A DNA stretch of 64,000 bases from Polynucleobacter sp. MWH-Svant-W18 (GTDB lineage Bacteria; Pseudomonadota; Gammaproteobacteria; Burkholderiales; Burkholderiaceae). Position 1 is the stretch's first letter; each line of letters opens with the position of its first letter. The translations under genes and the position numbers were made by a program. Under the pieces are notes generated by a model. The model was not told the origin of the DNA, did no database searches, and saw only the letters and a program-made list of their open reading frames with translations. Shown here piece by piece: positions 35,516 to 45,294 of this stretch. The DNA lies in contig NZ_CP061293.1 in assembly GCF_018687495.1 (NCBI RefSeq), positions 1,364,001 through 1,428,000 on the forward strand, in the 5' to 3' direction.

Positions 35516-38136
35516 TTACTAGCTACCCAATCTTTGACAGCATCTAGTGCGGCGCCTAATTTACTAGGATCATTTCCACCGGCCATGGCCATTTCTGGCT
35601 TGCCGCCGCCCTTACCGCCAACCTGCTGAGCCACGAAGTTCACCAAATCGCCTGCCTTTACTTTGCCGATTGAGTCTGCAGTGACGCCAGCAATCAAACT
35701 AACTTTATCGCCCTGTACTGATGCCAAGACAATCGCTGCTGTTTTCAATTTACTCTTGAGCGCATCCATGGTTTCACGTAAGACACCTGCATCAGCACCA
35801 TCCAAACGTGCTGCCAATACTTTGATGCCATTGATATGAATCGCTTGACCTGCCAATTCATCACCCTGACTGGCCGCCAACTTAGAATTCACTTTTTCTA
35901 ATTCACGCTCAGCTTGACGCAAACTCTCTTGTAGTTGTGCAACGCGATTCACCAAGTCGCCCGGATGTGTTTTGAGAATTAAGGCAGCTTCATTAATTCG
36001 ATCTTCCATGCTCTGCAAGAAATTCAGGGCATTATTTCCAGTTACCGCCTCAACTCGGCGGATGCCAGCAGCAACGCCGCCCTCAGAAACAATCTTCAAG
36101 CTGCCAATATCCCCAGTACGAGATACATGGGTGCCGCCACACAACTCCTTCGAAGTACCGATTTCCAATACTCGCACCTCATCGCCATATTTCTCACCAA
36201 AGAGCATCATGGCGCCAGTCTTTTGAGCATCCTCTAAAGACATGACCTTGCCTGAAGTGGCGGTGTTCTCCAGAATCTCTTGATTCACGATCTCTTCGAT
36301 TTTGCGAATTTGCTCAGCAGTGATAGGTGCATTGTGCGTAAAGTCAAAACGGGTTTTACTAGCATCAACCAAGGAGCCCTTTTGCTGCACATGCTCACCC
36401 AACACTTCACGCAAGGCTTTGTGCAAGATATGAGTAGCACTGTGATTACGCATGGTATCTGTTCGCTGCTGAATATCAACAAGCGCATTCAAGCCATCCC
36501 CGACCTTGAGTTCGCCCTCGAGCACTTCACCCTGATGTCCAAACACATCTGCCTGAATCTTGAAGGTATCTTCTACTGCAAAGCGGATAGATTCATTGCG
36601 TAATTCGCCTTTGTCGCCAACCTGGCCACCCGATTCGGCGTAGAAAGGCGTGTTATCCAGCACGATAACTGCTGCATCGCCAGCCTTCACTGAAGTTACA
36701 GCAGATCCATCTACATACAGGGCGGTAACCTTGGACCCCTCATGCTTTAGGGTGTCGTAGCCATGAAACTGCGTAGGCTTACCTTTGTAATCGAGGCCCT
36801 GAGCAACTTTGAACTTACCAGCTGCACGCGCTTGATCACGCTGCTTTTGCATTGCTACTTCAAACCCTTCTGCATCTACAGTGACGCCACGCTCACGACA
36901 GACGTCTGCGGTTAAATCCAAAGGAAATCCGAAAGTATCGTGCAAGCGGAATGCTGTTTCACCATCAACTACTTTGGCGCCACCAGCTAATGCACCATCT
37001 AAAATTTCCATGCCATTCGCAATGGTCTGGAAGAAACGCTCTTCTTCTTGCTTGAGAACTTCGCTAACCTTATCTTGTGCTGCACGCAATTCAGGATAGG
37101 CATCACCCATCTCTTTTACGAGTGCAGGAACTAGTTGATAAAAGAATGGTTTGCGAGCCCCTAACTTATACCCATGCCGAATTGCGCGACGTGCAATGCG
37201 ACGCAATACATAACCACGACCAGCATTACCAGGAATTACGCCATCAACAACTATAAAACTACAGGCACGAATATGGTCAGCAATGACCTTGAGTGAGGGA
37301 CTCTGAGCATCACAATTCTCACCGCCCGCCGTATCTACAGCCTCTTTTGAGGCCTTGATCAGATTGACAAAGAGGTCGATTTCGTAATTTGAGTGCACAT
37401 GCTGCAAGACAGCTGCAATACGCTCCAGGCCCATACCAGTATCCACGCTTGGCTTAGGCAGTGGATGCATGACGCCAGCCTCATCACGATTGAACTGCAT
37501 GAAGACGTTGTTCCAGATTTCAATGAAGCGATCGCCATCTTCCTCTGGGCTACCAGGAGGACCTCCCGGAATATGCTCGCCATGGTCATAAAAAATTTCA
37601 GTACAAGGTCCACATGGACCAGTGTCACCCATCATCCAAAAATTGTCAGATGCATACCGTGCACCTTTGTTATCTCCAATGCGAATGATCCGATCGGCAG
37701 GTACGCCAATTTGGTCTTTCCAAATTGCATAGGCTTCGTCGTCTTCCGCGTAAACGGTGACCAAGAGTTTTTCTTTGGGTAGCTTGAATACTTGAGTCAA
37801 TAAATCCCAAGCAAATTGAATGGCGTCTTTCTTAAAATAGTCACCAAACGAAAAATTGCCCAGCATCTCAAAAAAAGTATGATGGCGAGCGGTATATCCA
37901 ACATTATCTAAGTCATTGTGTTTTCCGCCTGCTCGAATACATTTTTGGGCAGTCGTAGCCCGCTGATAGGGGCGTTTGTCAAAACCTAAAAACACATCCT
38001 TAAACTGATTCATGCCCGCGTTGGTAAATAACAGGGTAGGGTCATCCCCGGGGACTACGGGGCTAGACGGAACAATTTGATGGCCTTTTTGGGCAAAGAA
38101 ATCCAGGTAAGCCTGGCGAATTTGGGAGACTTTCAT
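35512..38136 (-). CDS. alaS: alanyl-tRNA synthetase
   Basis: An 874-residue class II synthetase. The aminoacylation domain starts [19 protein letters not shown], and [14 protein letters not shown] is typical. The editing domain has the zinc ligands HSATHILH and [13 protein letters not shown]. The C-terminal domain ([24 protein letters not shown] end) is complete. Length matches E. coli AlaS (876). The gene is divergent from tctB and coupled to the TusA-like gene downstream. Confidence 0.97.
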   Translation of the reverse strand: MKVSQIRQAYLDFFAQKGHQIVPSSPVVPGDDPTLLFTNAGMNQFKDVFLGFDKRPYQRATTAQKCIRAGGKHNDLDNVGYTARHHTFFEMLGNFSFGDYFKKDAIQFAWDLLTQVFKLPKEKLLVTVYAEDDEAYAIWKDQIGVPADRIIRIGDNKGARYASDNFWMMGDTGPCGPCTEIFYDHGEHIPGGPPGSPEEDGDRFIEIWNNVFMQFNRDEAGVMHPLPKPSVDTGMGLERIAAVLQHVHSNYEIDLFVNLIKASKEAVDTAGGENCDAQSPSLKVIADHIRACSFIVVDGVIPGNAGRGYVLRRIARRAIRHGYKLGARKPFFYQLVPALVKEMGDAYPELRAAQDKVSEVLKQEEERFFQTIANGMEILDGALAGGAKVVDGETAFRLHDTFGFPLDLTADVCRERGVTVDAEGFEVAMQKQRDQARAAGKFKVAQGLDYKGKPTQFHGYDTLKHEGSKVTALYVDGSAVTSVKAGDAAVIVLDNTPFYAESGGQVGDKGELRNESIRFAVEDTFKIQADVFGHQGEVLEGELKVGDGLNALVDIQQRTDTMRNHSATHILHKALREVLGEHVQQKGSLVDASKTRFDFTHNAPITAEQIRKIEEIVNQEILENTATSGKVMSLEDAQKTGAMMLFGEKYGDEVRVLEIGTSKELCGGTHVSRTGDIGSLKIVSEGGVAAGIRRVEAVTGNNALNFLQSMEDRINEAALILKTHPGDLVNRVAQLQESLRQAERELEKVNSKLAASQGDELAGQAIHINGIKVLAARLDGADAGVLRETMDALKSKLKTAAIVLASVQGDKVSLIAGVTADSIGKVKAGDLVNFVAQQVGGKGGGKPEMAMAGGNDPSKLGAALDAVKDWVASK

Positions 38137-38257
38137 GCCAACAATTATCGCATCGGCACCAGCCTAGGGCAAACGCTAGGCCCCATAGCCTTTTCCTGCC
38201 TTACAATCCCTGAACATTAATAAAATCGGCTTATAAGTCGACAACCAGGAGCGCAAC

Positions 38258-38719
38258 TTGAAAATCCGCAACCAAAAAGATTTTGGGGCTGGCCTAATGT
38301 ACATGGTCATTGGCCTCTTTTTTACCTTTATGGCGACCCAGTATCCAATGGGTACAGCTGCAAAAATGGGGCCTGGATATTTCCCATTTTGGCTTGGCCT
38401 AGTCATGACTGCTCTTGGCCTTTTAATCTTGATTAAGTCTCTTGGCGCCAAGGCTGCCATTGAGAAAATCCCCCCATTTAATTGGAAGGTGATTGGCTTG
38501 ATTACCGGCTCAGTTATTTTGTACGGAATTCTTTTGCCAACTATGGGCTTTATTGTGGCTGTCTTTGCTTTGGTGTTTGTATCTGCAAGCGCTAGTCATG
38601 AGTTCCACTGGAAAGGCACTTTAGTCAATGCTACTTTTCTAGTCGTCTTTACTTACTCGGTTTTCGTGTTGGGCCTGAAACTTCAGTTCCCACTTCTACC
38701 TATATTCCTACAACAATAA
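38258..38719 (+). CDS. TctB family small membrane subunit of a tripartite tricarboxylate transporter
   Basis: A 153-residue protein with four hydrophobic segments (about 12-28, 40-58, 76-110, 125-150), as expected for the small membrane subunit of TTT carboxylate importers. The start is a TTG preceded by AGGAG at seven bases. The large subunit gene follows 18 bases downstream. The periplasmic binding protein (TctC) that would define the substrate is not encoded beside it. Confidence 0.88.
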   Translation: MKIRNQKDFGAGLMYMVIGLFFTFMATQYPMGTAAKMGPGYFPFWLGLVMTALGLLILIKSLGAKAAIEKIPPFNWKVIGLITGSVILYGILLPTMGFIVAVFALVFVSASASHEFHWKGTLVNATFLVVFTYSVFVLGLKLQFPLLPIFLQQ

Positions 38720-38737
38720 TAGACAGGGACTCTAAAA

Positions 38738-40240
38738 ATGGATTTATTTGCTAATTTAGGTCTCGGTTTTGAAACCGCGTTTACCTTACAAAATCTTTTG
38801 TATTGCTTGATTGGCTGCGTCTTAGGAACGCTCATTGGCGTTTTGCCTGGTCTTGGTCCAATTGCCACAATTGCCATGCTCTTGCCAGCAACCTATGCAC
38901 TTCCTCCAATCGCTGCATTAATTATGTTGGCTGGTATTTATTACGGCTCTCAATACGGTGGTTCAACTACTGCAATTCTTCTGAATATCCCGGGGGAGAC
39001 GTCGTCGGTGGTCACTGCGATCGATGGCTACCAAATGGCACGGAATGGTCGTGCTGGTGTTGCACTCTTTACTGCCGGCATGGGCTCATTCTTTGCTGGT
39101 TGCGTAGCAACGCTCGTTTTAGCTGCTTTTGCTGCCCCGCTCTCACAACTCGCCTTTAAGTTTGGCCCTGCCGAGTACTTCTCGCTCATGGTTTTAGGCC
39201 TTATCGGTGCGGTGGTATTGGCCTCGGGCTCCTTAGTAAAAGCAATTGGCATGATTGTGCTTGGCTTACTAATGGGCTTGATCGGTACCGACGTAAATTC
39301 TGGTGTATCGCGCTACGCTTTTGACATCCCAGAGCTCAGTGATGGCATTGGCTTCGTAGCGGTTGCAATGGGTGTCTTTGGCTTCGCCGAGATCATGAGC
39401 AACCTTGAGAAAAAGGATGAGGATGAGGGCTTCTTAAATAAGATGACGACCATGATCCCAACCAAGCAAGATGTGAAGCGCATGATTCCATCTATCTTGC
39501 GTGGCACAACGATTGGCTCCATCTTGGGCATCCTACCTGGCGGCGGTGCAGCACTAGCAGCATTTGGCGCCTACTCTGTAGAAAAAAAATCATCCAAGTA
39601 CAGCCATGAATTTGGTCACGGCGCCATTGAGGGGGTTGCTGGTCCTGAATCAGCCAATAACGCCGCTGCACAAACTTCATTCATTCCTCTGCTCACACTC
39701 GGTATTCCACCGAATGCCGTGATGGCCTTGATGGTTGGCGCGATGACTATCCACAACATTCAGCCAGGTCCACAGGTGATGACGAGCAACCCAGCATTGT
39801 TCTGGGGCCTGATTGCTTCCATGTGGATTGGCAACGTGATGCTGATTCTCCTGAACCTACCCTTGATCGGGATCTGGGTAAAACTCCTGAAGATTCCATA
39901 TCGCTTCATGTATCCAGCAATTTTGGTGTTCTGTTGTATCGGCGTTTATACAGTCAATAACACTGTATTCGATGTATACGTCACTGCTGCATTTGGTCTG
40001 ATTGGTTATCTTTTCTTCAAGCTTGGTTGCGAACCCCCTCCATTGCTGTTGGGCTTCGTACTCGGACCCATGATGGAAGAGAATTTCCGCCGCGCGCTCT
40101 TGTTATCTCGTGGCGACTTCTCCACCTTTGTAACCCGTCCACTCTCCCTAGGATTGCTCATTGCAGCAGCCCTTTTGGTTGTGATTGTGGCCCTACCAGC
40201 AGTGAAGAAGACTCGCGAAGAAGCATTCGTAGAAGATTGA
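38738..40240 (+). CDS. TctA family large membrane subunit of a tripartite tricarboxylate transporter
   Basis: A 500-residue membrane protein with about a dozen hydrophobic segments. The family motifs are GVLPGLGPIATIAML (about 33-47), YYGSQYGGSTTAILLNIPGE (about 67-86), and the repeated GILPGGGAAL and GIPPNAVMALMVGAM segments. With TctB and an extracytoplasmic binding protein it would import carboxylic acids using an ion gradient. The transcript ends at an intrinsic terminator before glnS. Confidence 0.92.
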   Translation: MDLFANLGLGFETAFTLQNLLYCLIGCVLGTLIGVLPGLGPIATIAMLLPATYALPPIAALIMLAGIYYGSQYGGSTTAILLNIPGETSSVVTAIDGYQMARNGRAGVALFTAGMGSFFAGCVATLVLAAFAAPLSQLAFKFGPAEYFSLMVLGLIGAVVLASGSLVKAIGMIVLGLLMGLIGTDVNSGVSRYAFDIPELSDGIGFVAVAMGVFGFAEIMSNLEKKDEDEGFLNKMTTMIPTKQDVKRMIPSILRGTTIGSILGILPGGGAALAAFGAYSVEKKSSKYSHEFGHGAIEGVAGPESANNAAAQTSFIPLLTLGIPPNAVMALMVGAMTIHNIQPGPQVMTSNPALFWGLIASMWIGNVMLILLNLPLIGIWVKLLKIPYRFMYPAILVFCCIGVYTVNNTVFDVYVTAAFGLIGYLFFKLGCEPPPLLLGFVLGPMMEENFRRALLLSRGDFSTFVTRPLSLGLLIAAALLVVIVALPAVKKTREEAFVED

Positions 40241-40261
40241 TTCTGACCCTCTGCAGCAACA

Positions 40262-40290
40262 AGCCCGCAGCAGTTTGCGGGCTTTTTCTT
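40262..40290 (+). terminator. intrinsic terminator after tctA
   Basis: An 8-bp stem AGCCCGCA / TGCGGGCT (40262-40269 and 40276-40283) with a short loop, followed by TTTTCTTT. It lies 21 bases past the tctA stop and separates tctBA from glnS. Confidence 0.85.
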
Positions 40291-40310
40291 TATGGGACGG
40301 GGGTTTTCTC

Positions 40311-40316
40311 TACAAT
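40311..40316 (+). promoter_or_regulatory. candidate glnS promoter -10, six bases from the start codon
   Basis: TACAAT lies directly after the tctA terminator and six bases before the glnS ATG at 40323. No Shine-Dalgarno is seen; the nearest G-run is too far upstream. If used, transcription would start on or next to the ATG. Confidence 0.4.
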
Positions 40317-40322
40317 GTGACT

Positions 40323-42095
40323 ATGTCCCAAGATAGCAAACCTTCTAAAGCTCCAGCAAGTGTCATTGCTGAACCTTCTAACTTCTTACGTCAGATCATT
40401 GATCATGACTTAGCAAGTGGAGCATTTGACAAGCGTAGCAATTTAGCTGGTGAAGCCATTCCAGCCATCATCACTCGTTTTCCGCCAGAACCAAACGGCT
40501 ACTTACATATTGGTCATGCAAAAAGTATTTCCCTTAATTTCGGTCTCGCTGCTGATTACAACAATCTAGCTGGTGGAGCGCGCTGCAATATGCGTCTTGA
40601 TGATACTAACCCCGTTAAAGAAGATGTTGAGTACGCGGATAGTATTTTGGATGCTGTTAAATGGCTTGGTTTTGATTGGGGTACACACCTCTATCATGCT
40701 AGTGACTACTTTGATCGCCTCTACGAGTTTGCAGAAATTCTGATTCAGAATGGTAAAGCTTATGTAGATAGCCAAAGCGCTGATGATATTCACTCTAATC
40801 GTGGCAACTTTGGTCAGCCAGGAAAAAATAGTCCTTATCGGGATCGTACTCCTGAAGAAAATTTGTCCTTATTCCGCGAGATGCGCGATGGCAAATTTAA
40901 AGATGGTGAACATGTTCTACGCCTGAAAATTGATATGGCCCATCCAAATATTGTGATGCGTGACCCTGTGGTCTACCGCATTCGCCATACCGAGCATCAC
41001 CGGACTGGTGATAAATGGTGCATCTACCCCCTTTATGACTTCACCCATTGCATCTCTGACGCTCTGGAGAACGTATCTCACTCGATTTGCACGCTTGAAT
41101 TTGAGAACAATCGTCCGCTATATGACTGGATTGTGAACTCTCTTAAAGAATTAGGCGTCTTTAAAGATCCGGTACCCCATCAATATGAGTTTGCCCGTCT
41201 CAACCTGACGTACACCATCACCAGCAAGCGCAAGTTATTGCAGTTGGTCGAAGAAAAGCATGTTGACGGTTGGGATGATCCACGAATGCCAACCATCGTT
41301 GGGATTCGTCGTCGCGGTTACACCCCAGAGAGCATCCGCTTATTCTGCGAACGCATTGGCGTTTCAAAAGCAGATAGTTGGATTGATATGAGTACTTTAG
41401 ATCAAGCCTTGCGCGATGACCTCGAGGCTAGAGCACCGCGTGCGACTGCGGTATTAACGCCGCTCAAACTGGTGGTTGAAAACTTTGATGCTGCGACTCA
41501 AGAGTCTTGCTCTGCGCCACGCCATCCTCAACACCCCGAATGGGGCAATCGTGAATTTCATTTCACGCGTGAGCTGTGGATTGAGGCTGATGACTTTATG
41601 AAAGAACCTATTAAAGGTTTCTTTAGACTCTATCCACCGATCGGTGACCAACCTGGTAGCCGCGTTCGTTTGCGCCACGGGTTTGTAGTTGAATGTACTG
41701 GTTTTGAGACCGATGCCCAAGGTAATGTCACCCAAGTGAATGTGGCCTACTTCCCAGATAGTAAGAGCGGCACCCCCGGCTCAAATAATTACAAGGTTAA
41801 GGGCAATATTCATTGGATTAGCGCTGCTGAAGCGATCCCAACTGAAGTCCGCCTCTATGATCACCTCTTTACCGATCCACATCCGGATAGTGGCGATAAA
41901 AATTTCTTAGATGCCATTAACGCAAACTCCAAAGAAACTATTGCCGCATATTTGGAACCTTGCATGAAAGATGTCAAAGCCGAAGATCGCCTTCAGTTTG
42001 AACGTCATGGCTACTTCGTTGTTGATAAAATAGACTCCAAACCAGGCAAGCCCGTTTTTAATCGGACAGTCGGCCTCAAGGATTCTTGGAAGTAG
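40323..42095 (+). CDS. glnS: glutaminyl-tRNA synthetase
   Basis: A 590-residue class I synthetase that charges tRNA-Gln directly. The nucleotide-binding motif is PPEPNGYLHIGHAKS (about 55-69), with the later tRNA-binding WGTHLYHASDYF. The second motif is present as ITSKRKLLQL. The C-terminal beta-barrel anticodon domain is complete. The frame extends 16 codons upstream through the tctA terminator, so the ATG at 40323 is the sensible start. Its 3' end overlaps the convergent epimerase-like gene by 20 bases. Confidence 0.97.
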   Translation: MSQDSKPSKAPASVIAEPSNFLRQIIDHDLASGAFDKRSNLAGEAIPAIITRFPPEPNGYLHIGHAKSISLNFGLAADYNNLAGGARCNMRLDDTNPVKEDVEYADSILDAVKWLGFDWGTHLYHASDYFDRLYEFAEILIQNGKAYVDSQSADDIHSNRGNFGQPGKNSPYRDRTPEENLSLFREMRDGKFKDGEHVLRLKIDMAHPNIVMRDPVVYRIRHTEHHRTGDKWCIYPLYDFTHCISDALENVSHSICTLEFENNRPLYDWIVNSLKELGVFKDPVPHQYEFARLNLTYTITSKRKLLQLVEEKHVDGWDDPRMPTIVGIRRRGYTPESIRLFCERIGVSKADSWIDMSTLDQALRDDLEARAPRATAVLTPLKLVVENFDAATQESCSAPRHPQHPEWGNREFHFTRELWIEADDFMKEPIKGFFRLYPPIGDQPGSRVRLRHGFVVECTGFETDAQGNVTQVNVAYFPDSKSGTPGSNNYKVKGNIHWISAAEAIPTEVRLYDHLFTDPHPDSGDKNFLDAINANSKETIAAYLEPCMKDVKAEDRLQFERHGYFVVDKIDSKPGKPVFNRTVGLKDSWK

Positions 42096-42972
42096 TCTTC
42101 AGAAAATCCGCTACGCTGGGATAACGTAGCGGAGTTTTCAACTCGTGTAATCGAGTATTGGTTACGCGTCTTGATTCCCGCATAAATGACCACAGCATTG
42201 GACTCACCAATTTCTGCAGCTCACTAGCTGGCTTGCGGGACGGCCTGTCCAAGCCATATGCATCAGCCACTTCATCGAAGTAATCACCCATTTTAGTTTC
42301 ACAGCCATCACAAGCATTAATAATTCGTTGTGGTTTGCCGTGATACACAGTCGCACAAATTAATCTGGCGAGATCATCACTATGGATGTGATTAGAATAA
42401 GCGTCCTCTTCGGGAAGCAGGGCTGGAGTCTGCGACTGCAGACGCTCAATTGGCAAACGATTAGCTGCGTAAATTCCTGGGACACGCAAAATCGTCAAGG
42501 TCACTCCATGTGCTGGCGCCCACAAACGCAACACTCGCTCTGCGTCAACCCTTCTATACGCTCGCTCACTCTCAGGACTCACTGGCGTGGTTTCGCTGAC
42601 TTTTGCACCCTTGTGGTCACCATAAACACCAGTGGTGCTGATATAGATGAAGCGTCTGACAGCATTAGAGCCTTGGGCTAAAATTCTCAACAGGTTGCGG
42701 GTTCGATAATCACGATTCCCTTGATTTTGAGGTGGCGCTAAATGGATTACCGTTTGCGCCAATCCAGACAGTCGCCAAAGTGTCTCTGGCTTATCTAGAT
42801 CACCCCAAATTGGAATCGCGCCAACATCCCTCAGCTCCTGAAAGCGATTTTTCGAAGACGTTAAAGCAAACACTCGATGACTACGGGACAATTGTTGTGC
42901 CACTCGCATGCCAATGTCGCCACAGCCAATAATGAGGATGGAAGGTTTGCTAAAAGATTGCATAGGTAACAT
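42076..42972 (-). CDS. NAD(P)-binding extended-SDR protein (YeeZ-like epimerase family)
   Basis: A 298-residue Rossmann protein. The dinucleotide-binding turn is ILIIGCGDIGMRVA (residues 12-25). The SDR Tyr/Lys pair is not in the usual YxxxK arrangement: the expected place reads ISTTGVYGDHKGA (about 110-122), as in the YeeZ/YbjT branch of atypical SDRs. The true substrate is unknown. Starts at 42972 or 42963 are both ATG. It is divergent from the ferredoxin-reductase gene and overlaps the end of glnS. Confidence 0.8.
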   Translation of the reverse strand: MLPMQSFSKPSILIIGCGDIGMRVAQQLSRSHRVFALTSSKNRFQELRDVGAIPIWGDLDKPETLWRLSGLAQTVIHLAPPQNQGNRDYRTRNLLRILAQGSNAVRRFIYISTTGVYGDHKGAKVSETTPVSPESERAYRRVDAERVLRLWAPAHGVTLTILRVPGIYAANRLPIERLQSQTPALLPEEDAYSNHIHSDDLARLICATVYHGKPQRIINACDGCETKMGDYFDEVADAYGLDRPSRKPASELQKLVSPMLWSFMRESRRVTNTRLHELKTPLRYPSVADFLKTTSKNP

Positions 42973-42999
42973 CGTAACGATTTATTGAAAGGAATGAGA

Positions 43000-44040
43000 G
43001 TGTCTTTCCAGGTTACGCTCAAAACGAGCGGCAAACAATTTACGGTTAGCCAAGATGAAACACTTTTGGAGGCAGCTCTGCGTCAAGGGATTAACCTGCC
43101 CTATGGTTGTAAAAATGGCGCATGTGGCTCTTGCAAAGGGAAGATCGTAGAGGGCCATGTCACTCACGGCCAGCATAGTGAAAGTGCGCTCAGTAAGGCA
43201 GATGAAACCACAGGCAGCACCCTATTTTGCTGCGCTCACCCCCACTCCGACCTACTGATTGAAGCCCGAGAAGTTCAGGGCGCAGGTGATATCGCCATTC
43301 GAAAAGTACCCTGTCGAGTCAATAGCATTGAGAGGCCCACAAGTGATGTCGCTATTCTCAAGCTACAGTTACCGGCTGCGGAACGCTTCCAGTTCTTAGC
43401 GGGGCAGTACCTAGAATTTTTACTGAAAGATGGCCAGCGACGTGCTTACTCCATTGCGAATGCGCCAGCTCAGGAAGGCCCCTTAGAGTTACACCTTCGT
43501 CACTTACCTGGCGGCCTCTTTACTGATTTTGTATTTGCTGCAGTTACTCCCGCCTTAAAAGAAAAAGATATTTTGCGCTTTGAAGGCCCCTTGGGCAGCT
43601 TCTTCTTGCGCGAGGACTCTCAGAAACCCATCATCTTTGTTGCTGCAGGCACTGGATTTGCGCCAATTAAATCCATCATTGAGCAAATGCAAGCCAAGAA
43701 AATTCAACGCCCAATTCATCTCTATTGGGGTGGGCGTCGTCCAAGCGATCTGTATTTGGACGCTTTATGCAAGACCTGGGAAAAGGAAATTGCAGGCTTT
43801 AGCTACGTACCCGTGATTTCGGACGCCTTACCCGAAGATGCCTGGCTGGGCCGCAGCGGGTTTGTTCATCAGGCGGTCATGGCTGACCACCCCAATATGA
43901 ATGACTTTCAGGTATATGCCTGTGGCGCCCCAGTGATGGTGAATGCTGCTCGGGCAGATTTTTCATCCCAGTGTCACCTACCTGAGGAAGAATTCTTTGC
44001 TGATTCCTTCACCAATGCTGCGGATTTAGCTACGAACTAA
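43000..44040 (+). CDS. 2Fe-2S ferredoxin/FNR-type reductase (CDP-6-deoxy-L-threo-D-glycero-4-hexulose-3-dehydrase reductase-like)
   Basis: A 346-residue modular electron-transfer protein: an N-terminal plant-type ferredoxin domain with CKNGACGSC (Cys37, Cys42, Cys45) and a fourth Cys in LFCCAHP, then an FAD domain (RAYSIANAP) and an NAD(P) domain (FVAAGTGFAPIKSIIEQM). It would pass electrons from NAD(P)H to a partner oxygenase or dehydrase. A GTG at 43000 is the best start: AAGGA lies at correct spacing and the protein then begins VSFQVTLKTSG, as in relatives. The upstream ATG at 42994 has the AAGGA directly against it. Confidence 0.85.
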   Translation: MSFQVTLKTSGKQFTVSQDETLLEAALRQGINLPYGCKNGACGSCKGKIVEGHVTHGQHSESALSKADETTGSTLFCCAHPHSDLLIEAREVQGAGDIAIRKVPCRVNSIERPTSDVAILKLQLPAAERFQFLAGQYLEFLLKDGQRRAYSIANAPAQEGPLELHLRHLPGGLFTDFVFAAVTPALKEKDILRFEGPLGSFFLREDSQKPIIFVAAGTGFAPIKSIIEQMQAKKIQRPIHLYWGGRRPSDLYLDALCKTWEKEIAGFSYVPVISDALPEDAWLGRSGFVHQAVMADHPNMNDFQVYACGAPVMVNAARADFSSQCHLPEEEFFADSFTNAADLATN

Positions 44041-44097
44041 ATTGGTTATCGTTAGATAATAGAAACTACTTTTGACAACCCAATTCTTTTAACTCAT

Positions 44098-45291
44098 ATG
44101 AATAAGCCAGCCCACGATATCGATACCCACTCAGTGATGTTTATTACCCAACGCCCAGAATTGGTAATGGTGGAAGGCAATGGCTCGTGGATGACAGACA
44201 ACAATGGCAAACGTTATTTAGATTTCTTGCAAGGTTGGGCGGTCAATTGTTTGGGTCACAGTAACGCTGGCATGATTGCAGCGCTAAATGCACAAGCCAA
44301 AAAGCTGATGAATCCCAGTCCTGCGTTTTACAACGAGCCGATGATTGGTTTATCCAATCTATTAACAAACAATAGTTGCTTTGATAAAGTTTTCTTTGCT
44401 AATAGTGGCGCCGAGGCAAATGAAGGTGCTATTAAGCTTGCTCGCAAGTGGGGCCAGCTTAATAAAAATGGTGCTTTTGAAATCATTACCTTTGATCACA
44501 GCTTTCATGGTCGTACCTTAGCCACGATGAGCGCCTCTGGTAAGCCTGGTTGGGATACGATGTTTGCCCCACAAGTTGCCGGCTTCCCAAAAGCAGATTT
44601 AAATGATTTAGAGTCCGTTAAAAAGCTGGTAACTGATAAAACAGTTGCAGTCATGCTTGAGCCAGTGCAAGGCGAAGGCGGCGTAATCCCTGCGACTAAA
44701 GAATTTATGCAGGAGCTGCGCAAGTTCACCCAAGAAAACAATATTCTCTTAATTGTTGATGAGGTACAAGCTGGTTGTGGTCGTACAGGCAGTCTCTTTG
44801 CCTATCAACTGTTTGGTATTGAGCCAGATATTATGACTTTAGGTAAAGGTATCGGCGGAGGTGTGCCACTCTCCGCTCTGCTGGCTACCGATGCAGTAGC
44901 TTGCTTTGTACCAGGAGATCAGGGCGGCACCTATAACGGCAACCCACTCATGACTGCAGTGGGCATCAGCGTTATTGAGCAGCTATTGGCCCCAGGATTT
45001 TTAGACAGCGTTAAAGCTAAAGGAACATTGCTGCAATCCGAGTTGTTAAAGCTCTGCGCAGAATTTCAGCTTGAAGGTGAACGTGGCGAAGGTTTGTTAC
45101 GCGCCCTCATGCTGGGCAAAGATGTTGGCCCAAAACTTGTGGAGCTTGCTCGTGAGCGCAACCCTGAGGGCCTCCTCATTAATTCACCAAGACCAAACTT
45201 ATTACGTTTTATGCCAGCCCTCAATGTGAGCGATGATGAAATTCGCTTAATGTGCAGCATGCTACGCGAACTACTCAAGCAAGTAGACTAA
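44098..45291 (+). CDS. argD: acetylornithine/succinyldiaminopimelate-type aminotransferase
   Basis: A 397-residue class III PLP aminotransferase. Visible features are [17 protein letters not shown] (about 101-117), [28 protein letters not shown] with the cofactor Asp, and the Schiff-base Lys in [12 protein letters not shown] (about 253). The sequence is closest to acetylornithine transaminases of arginine synthesis. Related enzymes act on succinylornithine or 4-aminobutyrate, so the substrate is probable but not certain. It converges on ispH with three bases between stops. Confidence 0.85.
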   Translation: MNKPAHDIDTHSVMFITQRPELVMVEGNGSWMTDNNGKRYLDFLQGWAVNCLGHSNAGMIAALNAQAKKLMNPSPAFYNEPMIGLSNLLTNNSCFDKVFFANSGAEANEGAIKLARKWGQLNKNGAFEIITFDHSFHGRTLATMSASGKPGWDTMFAPQVAGFPKADLNDLESVKKLVTDKTVAVMLEPVQGEGGVIPATKEFMQELRKFTQENNILLIVDEVQAGCGRTGSLFAYQLFGIEPDIMTLGKGIGGGVPLSALLATDAVACFVPGDQGGTYNGNPLMTAVGISVIEQLLAPGFLDSVKAKGTLLQSELLKLCAEFQLEGERGEGLLRALMLGKDVGPKLVELARERNPEGLLINSPRPNLLRFMPALNVSDDEIRLMCSMLRELLKQVD

Positions 45292-45294
45292 GTC

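Noticed and set aside
40275..40322. GlnS start 16 codons earlier
   Set aside because: It would lie within the tctA terminator hairpin and encode non-conserved residues.
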